Positions 1-7,219 of a stretch of 64,000 nucleotides of DNA are shown piece after piece. How positions within the stretch are numbered: position 1 is the first letter of the stretch; each line of letters starts with the position of its first letter. Below the pieces are notes generated by a model. That model had not been told where the DNA came from, searched no databases, and saw only the letters and a program-made list of their open reading frames with translations. Both the position numbers and the translations under genes were made by a program. The DNA is from Microlunatus phosphovorus NM-1 (GTDB lineage: Bacteria > Actinomycetota > Actinomycetes > Propionibacteriales > Propionibacteriaceae): assembly GCF_000270245.1 (NCBI RefSeq), contig NC_015635.1, forward strand, positions 248,001-312,000. Direction: 5' to 3'.

Positions 1-1256
1 TCGATGCAGCGCTGGTGGAGGCGGCCGAGGCGGCCTTGACCGGCGTGGTGACGCGTACCGAACTGGTGCACAGCTCTCGGCTGTCCGCGCGATTCGGGGT
101 CGACGTCTATCTGAAACGAGAGGACCTGCAGGTCGTCCGCTCCTACAAGGTCCGCGGTGCGTACACCGTGGTCAACCGACTGGATGCCGCAGCTCGCTCC
201 CGCGGGGTGGTGTGTGCCAGCGCCGGCAATCACGGGCAGGGACTGGCGTACGCGTGCGCGGCGCTCGGTGTTCACGGCCGGGTCTATCTGCCGCACAACA
301 CGCCCCGGCAGAAGAGGGACCGGATCGCTGCGATCGGCGGCGACCAGATCGAGATCGTGCTCGGCGGCGACACCTATGACGACGCGAACGCTGCGGCGCT
401 CGAGGACGCCCGGCGAACCGGGGCCACCGTCGTGCCGGCCTTCGACGACCCGTACACGATCGCCGGCCAAGGCACTGTCGCGATCGAGGTGGTCGACCAG
501 CTCGCCGAGCTCGATCGGACGCCGGACCTCATCGTGGTGCCGGTCGGCGGTGGCGGACTGCTGGCCGGCGGCGCGACCTGGCTGCGGGAGCGGCATCCCG
601 GCGTACGGATCGTCGGGGTCGAACCGGCCGGTGCAGCGGAGGTCGCTGCGGGCCTGGCGGCCGGGCACCCGGTTGAGCTGGCGGAGCTCGACACCTTCGT
701 CGACGGAGCCGCCGTCCGGCGGGCCGGTGAACTCACCTTGCCGTTGATCGCCGCAGCCGAGGTCGAGATGATCACCGCACCGGAGGGCCAGGTCTGCGTG
801 GAGATGCTCGATTACTACGCGGCGGACGGCATCGTCTTGGAGCCGGCGGGTGCGTTGGCCACGGCCGGGCTGCACGAGTTGGCTCTGCGTGGCGAGCTGA
901 CGGCCGGCTCGACGGTCGTCGTCATCCTGTCCGGCGGCAACAACGACGTCAGCCGGTATGCCGAGGTGGTCGAGCGGGCCCTGGTGCACGAGGGTCGCAA
1001 GCACTACTTCATGGTCGAGTTCACGCAGGAGCCCGGTGCGTTGCGCCGGTTCCTGGACGAGGTGCTCGGTCCCGAAGACGACATCACGCTGTTCGAGTAC
1101 GTCAAGCGCAGCAACCGGGAGACCGGGCCGGCGATCGTCGGCATCGAGCTGTCCCGACCCGAGGACCTGTCAGGTCTGCTCGAGCGGATGGCAGTCTCGC
1201 CGACCAAGTGCACTCGGATCGATGCCGACAGCGCGATGTTCCGGCTGCTGATGTGA
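1..1256 (+). CDS. ilvA: Threonine ammonia-lyase (threonine dehydratase), 5' end cut by the window
   Basis: PLP-dependent enzyme that deaminates L-threonine to 2-oxobutanoate, the first step towards isoleucine. The PLP-lysine region reads REDLQVVRSYKVRGAY, followed by SAGNHGQGLAYA, and the phosphate-binding glycine loop is VPVGGGGLLAGG. A C-terminal region of about 85 residues (FMVEFTQEPGALRRFLDEVL) looks like the single ACT-like regulatory domain of the shorter actinobacterial type. The frame is open to the first base of the window, and residues before the GTG at 15 (DAAL) fit the family, so the true start probably lies upstream. It faces a minus-strand two-component locus. Family assignment is firm; only the N-terminus is missing. 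Confidence 0.93.
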   Translation, partial: DAALVEAAEAALTGVVTRTELVHSSRLSARFGVDVYLKREDLQVVRSYKVRGAYTVVNRLDAAARSRGVVCASAGNHGQGLAYACAALGVHGRVYLPHNTPRQKRDRIAAIGGDQIEIVLGGDTYDDANAAALEDARRTGATVVPAFDDPYTIAGQGTVAIEVVDQLAELDRTPDLIVVPVGGGGLLAGGATWLRERHPGVRIVGVEPAGAAEVAAGLAAGHPVELAELDTFVDGAAVRRAGELTLPLIAAAEVEMITAPEGQVCVEMLDYYAADGIVLEPAGALATAGLHELALRGELTAGSTVVVILSGGNNDVSRYAEVVERALVHEGRKHYFMVEFTQEPGALRRFLDEVLGPEDDITLFEYVKRSNRETGPAIVGIELSRPEDLSGLLERMAVSPTKCTRIDADSAMFRLLM

Positions 1257-1276
1257 GCCGAATCGCTAACACCGGA

Positions 1277-1944
1277 TCACAGGTCAGGATCGATGAGTCC
1301 GGCGCGGTGGGCGAGGACGACCGCTTGCACCCGGTCACGAACACCGAGTTTGGCCAGCACTCGCGCCACGTGGGTCTTCACCGTGGTCTCAGCCAGGAAG
1401 AGCGACCTGGCGATCTCTGCGTTCGAGAGCCTGTCGGCCATCGCGCGCAGCACATCGTTCTCCCGCTCGGTCAGGCTGTCGAGCCCGGGCACCACTACCG
1501 CCGCCGCGGGCCGGCCCAGATACGACTCGACCAGATGCTGCATCACCGTCGGACCAAGGGTGACCTCCCCGGCCGCGCACGCTCTGACGGCCGCTATCAG
1601 TTGCTGCGGGCCGGTCGTCTTCAGCAGGAAGCCCGCCGCGCCTCCACGATGTAGTCGTCGAGATCGAACATGGTCAGCACCAGTACGCGGGTGTCCGGCA
1701 GGTTGCGGACCAGCTCCCGGGTGGCGGTGATGCCGTCGCCGCCGGGCATCTCGATATCCATCAGCACGACCTGCGGCTGAGTGCGCACCGCCAGTCGTAC
1801 GGCTCCGGGCCCGTCGGCGGCCTCACCGCACACCCGGATACCCGGGTCGCTGCTCAGGACGGTAACCAGCCCGGCGCGCAGCAGGTCGTTGTCGTCGGCG
1901 ATCAACACCCGCAGCGGGGCGGGAACCTCGGCGGGGCCGCTCAT
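1277..1944 (-). pseudogene. LuxR/NarL-type response regulator broken by an internal frameshift
   Basis: Partner regulator of the adjacent histidine kinase; its ATG overlaps the kinase stop as ATGA. The 5' part encodes a receiver domain (LRVLIADDNDLLRAGL, phospho-acceptor Asp in VVLMDIEMPGGDG, conserved Thr in VLVLTMFD) and runs to DLDDYIVEA, then RRASC and a stop near 1621. In another frame the protein resumes as AAGFLLK, continues without a stop through a short linker and ends with a LuxR helix-turn-helix (LTERENDVLRAMADRLSNAEIA, then TVKTHVARVLAKL). Family members read IVEALRAGAAGFLLK here, so about 13 nt appear to be missing near 1640. This is either a real deletion that separates receiver from DNA-binding domain, or an assembly error. 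Both halves are otherwise well conserved, which suggests a recent lesion. Confidence 0.8.
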
Positions 1945-3620
1945 GGCGACTCGCCCTGGACCTGAGCTGGTACGTCGGAGAGGGTCGAGCCGGCCGGCAC
2001 CGGCAGCACGGCTTCGACCGCGAACCCGGGACCGCGCTGGCGCAGGGTGAGCGACCCGCCGGCGAACCGGACACGTTCCTCCAGACCGATCAAGCCGTAC
2101 CCTCGTCCCGCTCCCGTCGGACAGCCCGGCCCGTCGTCGGTCACCCGGACCCGTACGGCCCGTCCGCCGGCATCGTCGGAAACCTCGATGCATTCGATGT
2201 CGACCGTGACCTGTGATCCGGGCGCATGCCGCATCACGTTCGTCAACGACTCCTGCACCACCCGGTAGATCACCTCGCCTGTGCCTGGCGGGACCTGGTC
2301 GCGCAGCCGCAGCTCGACCGAGGTTTCCGACGCCCGAATCCGGCCGACCAGCGCACGCAGGTCGGTTTCGTCGCGAGCCACCGTGGGCAGCGGGAGCGAG
2401 CCCAGCTCGGCCTGCGTCGTCGCCACGGTGTCGCGGATGATCTGCACACATCGACGCATGGACTCCGGCTGCTGCGGCCAGCACACCTGCGCCGCCGCGG
2501 CCTGCATCGCGATCACCCCCACCCCGTGGGAGACCACGTCGTGGACGTCGCGAGCCATGGTGAGACGCTCGGCGTCGACCGCGGCCCGGCGAGCCTCCTC
2601 CAGGACCGCCTCTCGATCCGCGATCGCGCCCCCGGCATGGCGGGCCTGCCGGCGCCACCAGCCGGTGGCCAGTCCGGTCGCCAGCGCGCCGACCAGCACG
2701 AGGATCGTGATCGGCACATTCGCCGGATCGATCAGCCAGATCGTCGTGACGGCCGTCGCGATGAAGAACGCAACGGACAGCAGCTCGGCGACCGACCGTC
2801 CGGCGTGGACCCCGATCGTCCAGACCAGCACGCAGAAGCTCGCGAACCACCAGAACCCGCCGATGATGGGAACGACGGCAAGGTCGACGAGGACCGAGGT
2901 GAGCCAGCCTCCGACGAGCAGGCCGGCTGCCGCCAGCACCGCCGCGGCCGGAGCCACGGTCCGGCCCAGGACGGTGCTCGCCGCCAGGACCGTGAGGATC
3001 ACAATCGGCCAGTACACCCAGTCCTGCGCGAGGAGTGAGTATCCGACCGACTCGACCAGAGCCAAAGTGGCAGCCAGCGCCGCGAGCACGAGGTCGGCGC
3101 GGCCGACCCGTCGGCGGCGGACCGCGCCGGCGGGATCGTCGGTCGCCCCGCCGCCCGGCTGATCGGGGGTCTCCCGCAGCAGACCGAGCTGGCGGCGCAG
3201 CTCACTGGTCGCCCCGCGGGCCTGCTCGTGGATCGACCGCAGCGCCCGGCTCGGATCGTCCTCGTGCAGCGCGCGTTCTGCGTCGTCGGCTATTCCCGCC
3301 AGGGTGCGACTGAGGCCGGCGCTGATCTGCCTGCTCAGCCGGTCGCGTTCGACCCGGACGGCGGCCCGGGCGGCCCCGGACGGGTCCACCCGGCGCAACC
3401 GCTCGACGGCGCGGCGCTGCCGGACCGCCTGGCTCAGACTCCGCAGCGCCGCCCACCCGGTCAGCGCACCTGCGCTGAGCACCACGGTGAAGAACACCCA
3501 CTCCCCGAGGCCGTCGCCGGCCACCATCAGCAGTGCACTCGCGACCGCCGAGGCGGCTACGAGCAGCACGGGGACTCCGAGCCGGGTGAGCCGGCCCGTG
3601 CCGAGCCGGGGCCGTGTCAT
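1941..3620 (-). CDS. Membrane sensor histidine kinase, HisKA_3 / NarL-system type
   Basis: Sensor kinase of a two-component pair; it autophosphorylates a histidine and passes phosphate to the response regulator that follows. Several hydrophobic segments fill the first 300 or so residues (for example VPVLLVAASAVASALLMVAG, then a cluster of about five around 175-300). The dimerisation/phosphotransfer box is ARDVHDVVSHGVGVIAMQ and the ATP-binding G boxes are TDDGPGCPTGAGRGYGLIGL and the end GPGFAVEAVLPVP. At 559 residues it is longer than the minimal family because of the extra membrane block. The partner regulator is frameshifted, so this kinase may now be an orphan unless it cross-talks. The ligand is unknown. 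Confidence 0.88.
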   Translation of the reverse strand: MTRPRLGTGRLTRLGVPVLLVAASAVASALLMVAGDGLGEWVFFTVVLSAGALTGWAALRSLSQAVRQRRAVERLRRVDPSGAARAAVRVERDRLSRQISAGLSRTLAGIADDAERALHEDDPSRALRSIHEQARGATSELRRQLGLLRETPDQPGGGATDDPAGAVRRRRVGRADLVLAALAATLALVESVGYSLLAQDWVYWPIVILTVLAASTVLGRTVAPAAAVLAAAGLLVGGWLTSVLVDLAVVPIIGGFWWFASFCVLVWTIGVHAGRSVAELLSVAFFIATAVTTIWLIDPANVPITILVLVGALATGLATGWWRRQARHAGGAIADREAVLEEARRAAVDAERLTMARDVHDVVSHGVGVIAMQAAAAQVCWPQQPESMRRCVQIIRDTVATTQAELGSLPLPTVARDETDLRALVGRIRASETSVELRLRDQVPPGTGEVIYRVVQESLTNVMRHAPGSQVTVDIECIEVSDDAGGRAVRVRVTDDGPGCPTGAGRGYGLIGLEERVRFAGGSLTLRQRGPGFAVEAVLPVPAGSTLSDVPAQVQGESP

Positions 3621-3624
3621 CGGT

Positions 3625-4233
3625 TCAGGATATGGCCGCGGCGACCACCGGTCGTCGTCCTTGAGGATGACGCGTCGACGCCCCCAGGAGGGAAATCCCC
3701 AGCGCGGCGAGTCCGGTGACCGGCGCGGGGCTGCCGACCGGGCTGTCGATCGCCATCAGGAGCACGGCGAGGCCGAACACGATCGGGACGGCGACCAGGA
3801 TCCGGGCGCCGAGGCCGAGCGGGTTGTGCCGTAGCGTGGCCAGGCCGATGACCATGGCCGTCACAAAGGTGAGCAGCAGAGTCAGCGAACCGATCAGGCT
3901 GCGAACGACCTCAGGTATCTGTGCGGCCACGGAGGGCGGGACGGCGAACATGAAGACAAGCAGGCCCAGCCCGACCAGCAGCGGCCACCGGCACAGCCGA
4001 ACCACCCGGTTGCCGGCGGCGAACGCCGCGCGCTCACGGAAGACGACGAACAACAGGGCGCCGAATGTTGCGCCGACCAGCACCGAGATCGCGACCCTGG
4101 TGAGGGCCGAGCCCAGTTGATCGTCGGTCACCGGGGTCCAGTGGCCGGTTACCAGGCGCACGACGGTATCGAAGACCAGCAAGGCGAAGACGGCAGCGGC
4201 GAGCGGGAACGCGACCTTGTGATGGATCTTCAT
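3625..4233 (-). CDS. Small polytopic membrane protein of unknown function
   Basis: About 202 residues with roughly five hydrophobic segments (VAFPLAAAVFALLVFDTVVRL, LTRVAISVLVGATFGALLFVVF, WPLLVGLGLLVFMFAV, SLTLLLTFVTAMVIGLATL, ILVAVPIVFGLAVLLMAI) and a basic C-terminus. The ATG at 4233 (MKIHHKVAF) was chosen because GAAGGGG lies 7 nt upstream on the minus strand; the open frame continues further upstream but with non-protein-like sequence. It ends 4 nt before the histidine kinase start, so it is probably the first gene of that operon and may take part in the same sensing function. No family was recognised. Confidence 0.7.
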   Translation of the reverse strand: MKIHHKVAFPLAAAVFALLVFDTVVRLVTGHWTPVTDDQLGSALTRVAISVLVGATFGALLFVVFRERAAFAAGNRVVRLCRWPLLVGLGLLVFMFAVPPSVAAQIPEVVRSLIGSLTLLLTFVTAMVIGLATLRHNPLGLGARILVAVPIVFGLAVLLMAIDSPVGSPAPVTGLAALGISLLGASTRHPQGRRPVVAAAIS

Positions 4234-4451
4234 GGCGAAACCCCTTCGGGTGCAGGCGCTCCGGCGGATCCGGAGCCGACTGCAAATCAGCGTGCCGCTG
4301 CACTCGCCGTGGCCGCGTCGGTCGTGGGTACTGCTCCGAGTCGCGTTGGGACCATTCCGGGTCATCCGTACGACGGAGGTCATCACCTCCGATCGGCGGG
4401 ATGTCACGGTGTTCCGGTGACCTGAAACCGGCGCTCGGGTACCATCGGGCG

Positions 4452-5456
4452 ATGACCGCAGAGGGGCATCGGCCGGCGAAGCGTAGGAGCCTTGCCCGGC
4501 GGCTCGGGATCATCGCCCTGGCCGTCGTGCTGGTGCTGAGCGCGGGCGGCGTCGCCCTGTGGATCTGGAAGCCCTGGGCGCCCGAGATGCGGGTCGCCGA
4601 ACCGGCGGCGAGTGGTGAGTGGGTCCGGGCGGACGGCGTGCTCGGCCACTGGTATCCGGCGGAGGACGCCGACGACGGCCCCGGTGTCCTCCTGGTCAGC
4701 GGATCCGAAGGCGGCTTGCAACCAAGACTGGTGGCGCAGGCCACGGCCCTCCAGGCGGAGGGGTTCTCGGTCCTCGCCCTGGCCTACTTCGGTGCCGAGG
4801 GGCAATCCGACGCGCTGGTGGACATCCCGCTGGAGACCTTCGATGCCGGCATCGACTGGCTGGCTCGTCAGCCCGAGGTCGACCCGGAACGGATCGGCAT
4901 GGTCGGCGGTTCGAAGGGCGCCGAGGCGGCGCTGTTGATGGCTTCCCGGCGCGACCGGCTGGCCGCCGTGGTGGCGAACGTGCCGAGCCATGTGGTCTGG
5001 CAGGGGCTCGACCTGGTCCGCCCCTGGCGGATGGGGACCGACCCACGCTCGTCCTGGTCGGACCGCGGGCAGCCACTGCCGTACGCGTCGCTGGCATCCG
5101 GCGCCCTGCCACCCGAGACACTGACGGAGATCTACCAGCAGGCTCTGGACGCGGGAGTGCCGCCTGCGTCGCGGATCGATATCGACGCGATCGAGGCGCC
5201 GGTGCTGTTGACCTGCGGCGGCCGGGACACCGTGTGGCCCTCGTGTCCGATGGCGGAGGAGATCGCGGCCGCCGCCTCCGACAAGCAGCACCTCACCGTG
5301 CTCGACTATCCAGACGCTGGGCACTTCGTGCAGGGGCCGCCCGGCGATCTCGACCCGGCGCAGATCGAGTCCGGTGGTGGCACGGCCCAGGCCAACGCCG
5401 CGGCCCGCGCGCAGGCCTGGCCGCAGCTGGTGGCCTTCTTGAAGAGGTCGCTGTAG
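4452..5456 (+). CDS. Membrane-anchored alpha/beta hydrolase, BAAT / acyl-CoA thioester hydrolase-like
   Basis: Has a basic N-terminus and one hydrophobic segment (LGIIALAVVLVLSAGGVALWIW), so it is probably an anchored or exported enzyme. The catalytic region is alpha/beta hydrolase: oxyanion region GVLLVSGSEGG, nucleophile elbow GMVGGSKGAEAAL (Ser), acid in LTCGGRDTVWPS and histidine in YPDAGHFVQGP. This layout resembles the BAAT C-terminal domain of bile-acid-CoA amidases and acyl-CoA thioesterases, but in bacteria the substrate is unknown. The ATG at 4452 precedes the signal-like segment; upstream in-frame sequence from 4401 looks non-coding. An inverted repeat follows the stop at 5486-5518. 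Confidence 0.82.
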   Translation: MTAEGHRPAKRRSLARRLGIIALAVVLVLSAGGVALWIWKPWAPEMRVAEPAASGEWVRADGVLGHWYPAEDADDGPGVLLVSGSEGGLQPRLVAQATALQAEGFSVLALAYFGAEGQSDALVDIPLETFDAGIDWLARQPEVDPERIGMVGGSKGAEAALLMASRRDRLAAVVANVPSHVVWQGLDLVRPWRMGTDPRSSWSDRGQPLPYASLASGALPPETLTEIYQQALDAGVPPASRIDIDAIEAPVLLTCGGRDTVWPSCPMAEEIAAAASDKQHLTVLDYPDAGHFVQGPPGDLDPAQIESGGGTAQANAAARAQAWPQLVAFLKRSL

Positions 5457-5485
5457 CCGCTGACCATGGACCGGTCTGTTGGCCG

Positions 5486-5518
5486 AAGGCTCGTCCCCGT
5501 CATCGGGGGACGAGCCTT
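5486..5518. terminator. Hairpin, probable terminator after the hydrolase gene
   Basis: Perfect 13-bp inverted repeat (AAGGCTCGTCCCC and its complement) around a 7-nt loop, 30 nt after the stop of the upstream hydrolase. No T-tract follows, so intrinsic termination is inferred from stem strength and position only. Confidence 0.6.
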
Positions 5519-5571
5519 CACCTTGTCCGACCGGGTGGATACGGTCGGACTGTGACCCTGATTCACCGGAG

Positions 5572-6470
5572 TTGGCAGCGGGCAGCACGGGATCATCCGT
5601 TCAGTTTGCGGCGGGCGGCGAGATCGAGATCGCGTACGAGACGTTCGGTTCCCGCGACGATCCGATGCTCGTGCTGATCGCTGGTGTGTCCAGCCAGCTG
5701 TTGGGCTGGGACGTGGACTTCTGCCGGGAGTTGGCCGGCCACGGATTCCGCGTGGTGAGGTTCGACAACCGTGATGTCGGGCTCTCCACCCATCTGCACG
5801 AGGCCGGCGTGCCCGATCTGACACCTCTGTTGCGTGGTGAGCCGATCGCTGAGGCGCCGTATCTGCTGGCGGACATGGCTCAGGACGTGGTGGACCTGCT
5901 CGACGTGCTCGGGGTCGAGCGCGCGCACATCGTCGGGTTGTCGATGGGCGGCATGATCGCGCAGGAGGTAGCGGCGCATCATCCCGACCGAACGCTCAGC
6001 CTGACGTCGATCATGTCGACCTCGTCCCCCGCGATCGGCGCGCCCACGCCGGAGGCAGCCGCGGCACTGCTGGCTCCGCCTGCGACTACCGAGAAGAGGC
6101 GTGCGCGAGTGCCTTGGCCGGAGCCCGAGTTTATGGCTCACCGGGCTATCCCTTGGATGAGGCCCGGCTGCTCGCCGCCACCGCGGCAGCTTTCCGCCGG
6201 GCCCGGGACCCAGGCGGGGTTGCTCGACAGTTTGCCGCCATCCAGGCCTCCGGTGACCGAACAGAGCGACTTCGCGGGATCGTGGCGCCGACCTTGGTGC
6301 TGCACGGTGACGCGGATCCTCTGGTGCAGTTGCCCGGCGGGCAGGCAACCGCCACGGCGATCCCTGGTGCCCGGCTGATCACCTTCCCTGGGATCGGACA
6401 CGACCTGCCGCGCCCGTTGTGGTCGCGGATCATCGACGAGATCGCTGCCCACGCCGCTGCCGCGAGCTGA
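5572..6470 (+). pseudogene. Alpha/beta hydrolase, interrupted by a -1 frameshift
   Basis: Typical alpha/beta fold hydrolase split over two frames. The first part has SVQFAAGGEIEIAYETFG, the oxyanion region LVLIAGVSSQLLGWD, RFDNRDVGLST, and the nucleophile elbow HIVGLSMGGMIAQE. The second has LRGIVAPTLVLHGDADPLVQ (acid) and ITFPGIGHDLP (histidine). At about 6085-6090 the DNA reads ACTACCGAGAAGAG; one extra C would give T-R-E-E-A and join the two frames, so a single C is missing from a C run. This could be a true inactivating deletion or a sequencing error. The start is uncertain: the first part has only a TTG at 5572 in frame, while a GTG at 5552 lies in another frame, so a second lesion near the 5' end is possible. 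Confidence 0.7.
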
Positions 6471-6512
6471 CTGCTTGGGCGGTGAGGATCGCGAGAAGAC
6501 ATTGGCGGTTCG

Positions 6513-6569
6513 CGAGAAGGAGGTACGGCACCCGTTCGGGCCGATCTTGGGTGCCGATTCTCCTTCTCG
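6513..6569. repeat. Two-tier palindrome with a symmetric internal loop
   Basis: Outer arms CGAGAAGGAG (6513-6522) and CTCCTTCTCG (6560-6569), a 3-nt gap on each side, inner arms CGGCACCC (6526-6533) and GGGTGCCG (6549-6556), and a 15-nt loop. It lies in the 152-bp space between the frameshifted hydrolase and a convergent monooxygenase-like gene, so it could act as a two-way terminator. An element at 61165-61232 has the same layout with different sequence. A direct repeat TCGCGAGAAG lies just to the left. Confidence 0.65.
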
Positions 6570-6622
6570 TGGTCGACTGTGAGCTCCTGCCCGGTCTCGG
6601 TGGCAACGGTCCGGCGTGTGGC

Positions 6623-6925
6623 TCAGCGGTCCGGATAGATGACGCGATGCGCGCTCGGCCGACACTCCGCGCTGAGTGTCACGAGGTGCTCCAGCAGCTG
6701 GCGCGCGGCGGTGTCGCGCCGCATCGCCTCCAGTTCCCCTTCGCTGTGGAACCAACCGATCGAGTGGAACACGGCCGGGTCCTCGACGCTTTGGATCAGA
6801 GTCAGGTTGCCAGGTGCACCGGGAAGCTGCCGCAGCACTTCGGCCAGCTGTCGCGCGGTGTCCAGGAAGGCATCCACCTGGCCGGGAAGAACGCGCCACG
6901 ACGTCAGGGTGCACGGGCGATCCAT
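6623..6925 (-). CDS. Antibiotic biosynthesis monooxygenase (ABM) fold protein
   Basis: A 100-residue protein with the dimeric alpha/beta-barrel pattern of the ABM family: a first strand with LTSWRVLPGQVDAFLDTARQLAEVL, then NLTLIQSVEDPAVFHSIGWFHSEGELEAMRRD, and a final helix and strand (LLEHLVTLSAECRPSAHRVIY). Such proteins include cofactor-less monooxygenases and heme-degrading enzymes, but many have no known activity and no catalytic residue can be named here. The ATG at 6925 (MDRPCTL) is used because sequence further upstream is repeat DNA. It stands alone, convergent with the hydrolase remnant. Confidence 0.75.
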   Translation of the reverse strand: MDRPCTLTSWRVLPGQVDAFLDTARQLAEVLRQLPGAPGNLTLIQSVEDPAVFHSIGWFHSEGELEAMRRDTAARQLLEHLVTLSAECRPSAHRVIYPDR

Positions 6926-7029
6926 GGCTACATTCTGCCGTGCGACGCCCGGTGGCGAACCTGGACGTGGTGGAAGACGCCGGCCGCAAGCTCGTCGTCG
7001 GCTCGCGCTGATCGGCGTTCGGCGCCGCG

Positions 7030-7212
7030 GGGCCATGAACGTACGCCGGTTACGCGGGGTCCGGGTACGGCTGGCGCCACCGGGCCATGAACGTACGCCG
7101 GTGGCTCGCAGCCCGCGGACGTCAAGCGCCGGCGGGCCACGAACGATCCCGCACAAGGACGGGCCACGGACGTTCTCGCACAAGGGATGCCACAAACGAC
7201 CTAGCGCAAGGG
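7030..7212. repeat. Cluster of GGCCA(T/C)GAACG intergenic repeats
   Basis: Fills most of the gene-free stretch 6926-7219. Two identical 21-nt copies containing GGGCCATGAACGTACGCCGG start at 7030 and 7082. Three degenerate copies of a 27-nt unit follow in direct succession at 7134, 7161 and 7186, each with GCCAC, an ACG core and a GCACAAGG- or GCGCAAGG-like end. The last one ends 8 nt before the ABC transporter stop. Function is unknown. Confidence 0.7.
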
Positions 7213-7219
7213 CGGACCG

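Noticed and set aside
4401-4451. An upstream start for the BAAT-like hydrolase
   Set aside because: The 17 extra residues do not resemble a signal or family start, and a basic segment followed by a membrane helix begins at the ATG at 4452.
7030-7212. CRISPR array
   Set aside because: Repeat copies are unevenly spaced and three are adjacent without spacers; there are no cas genes.
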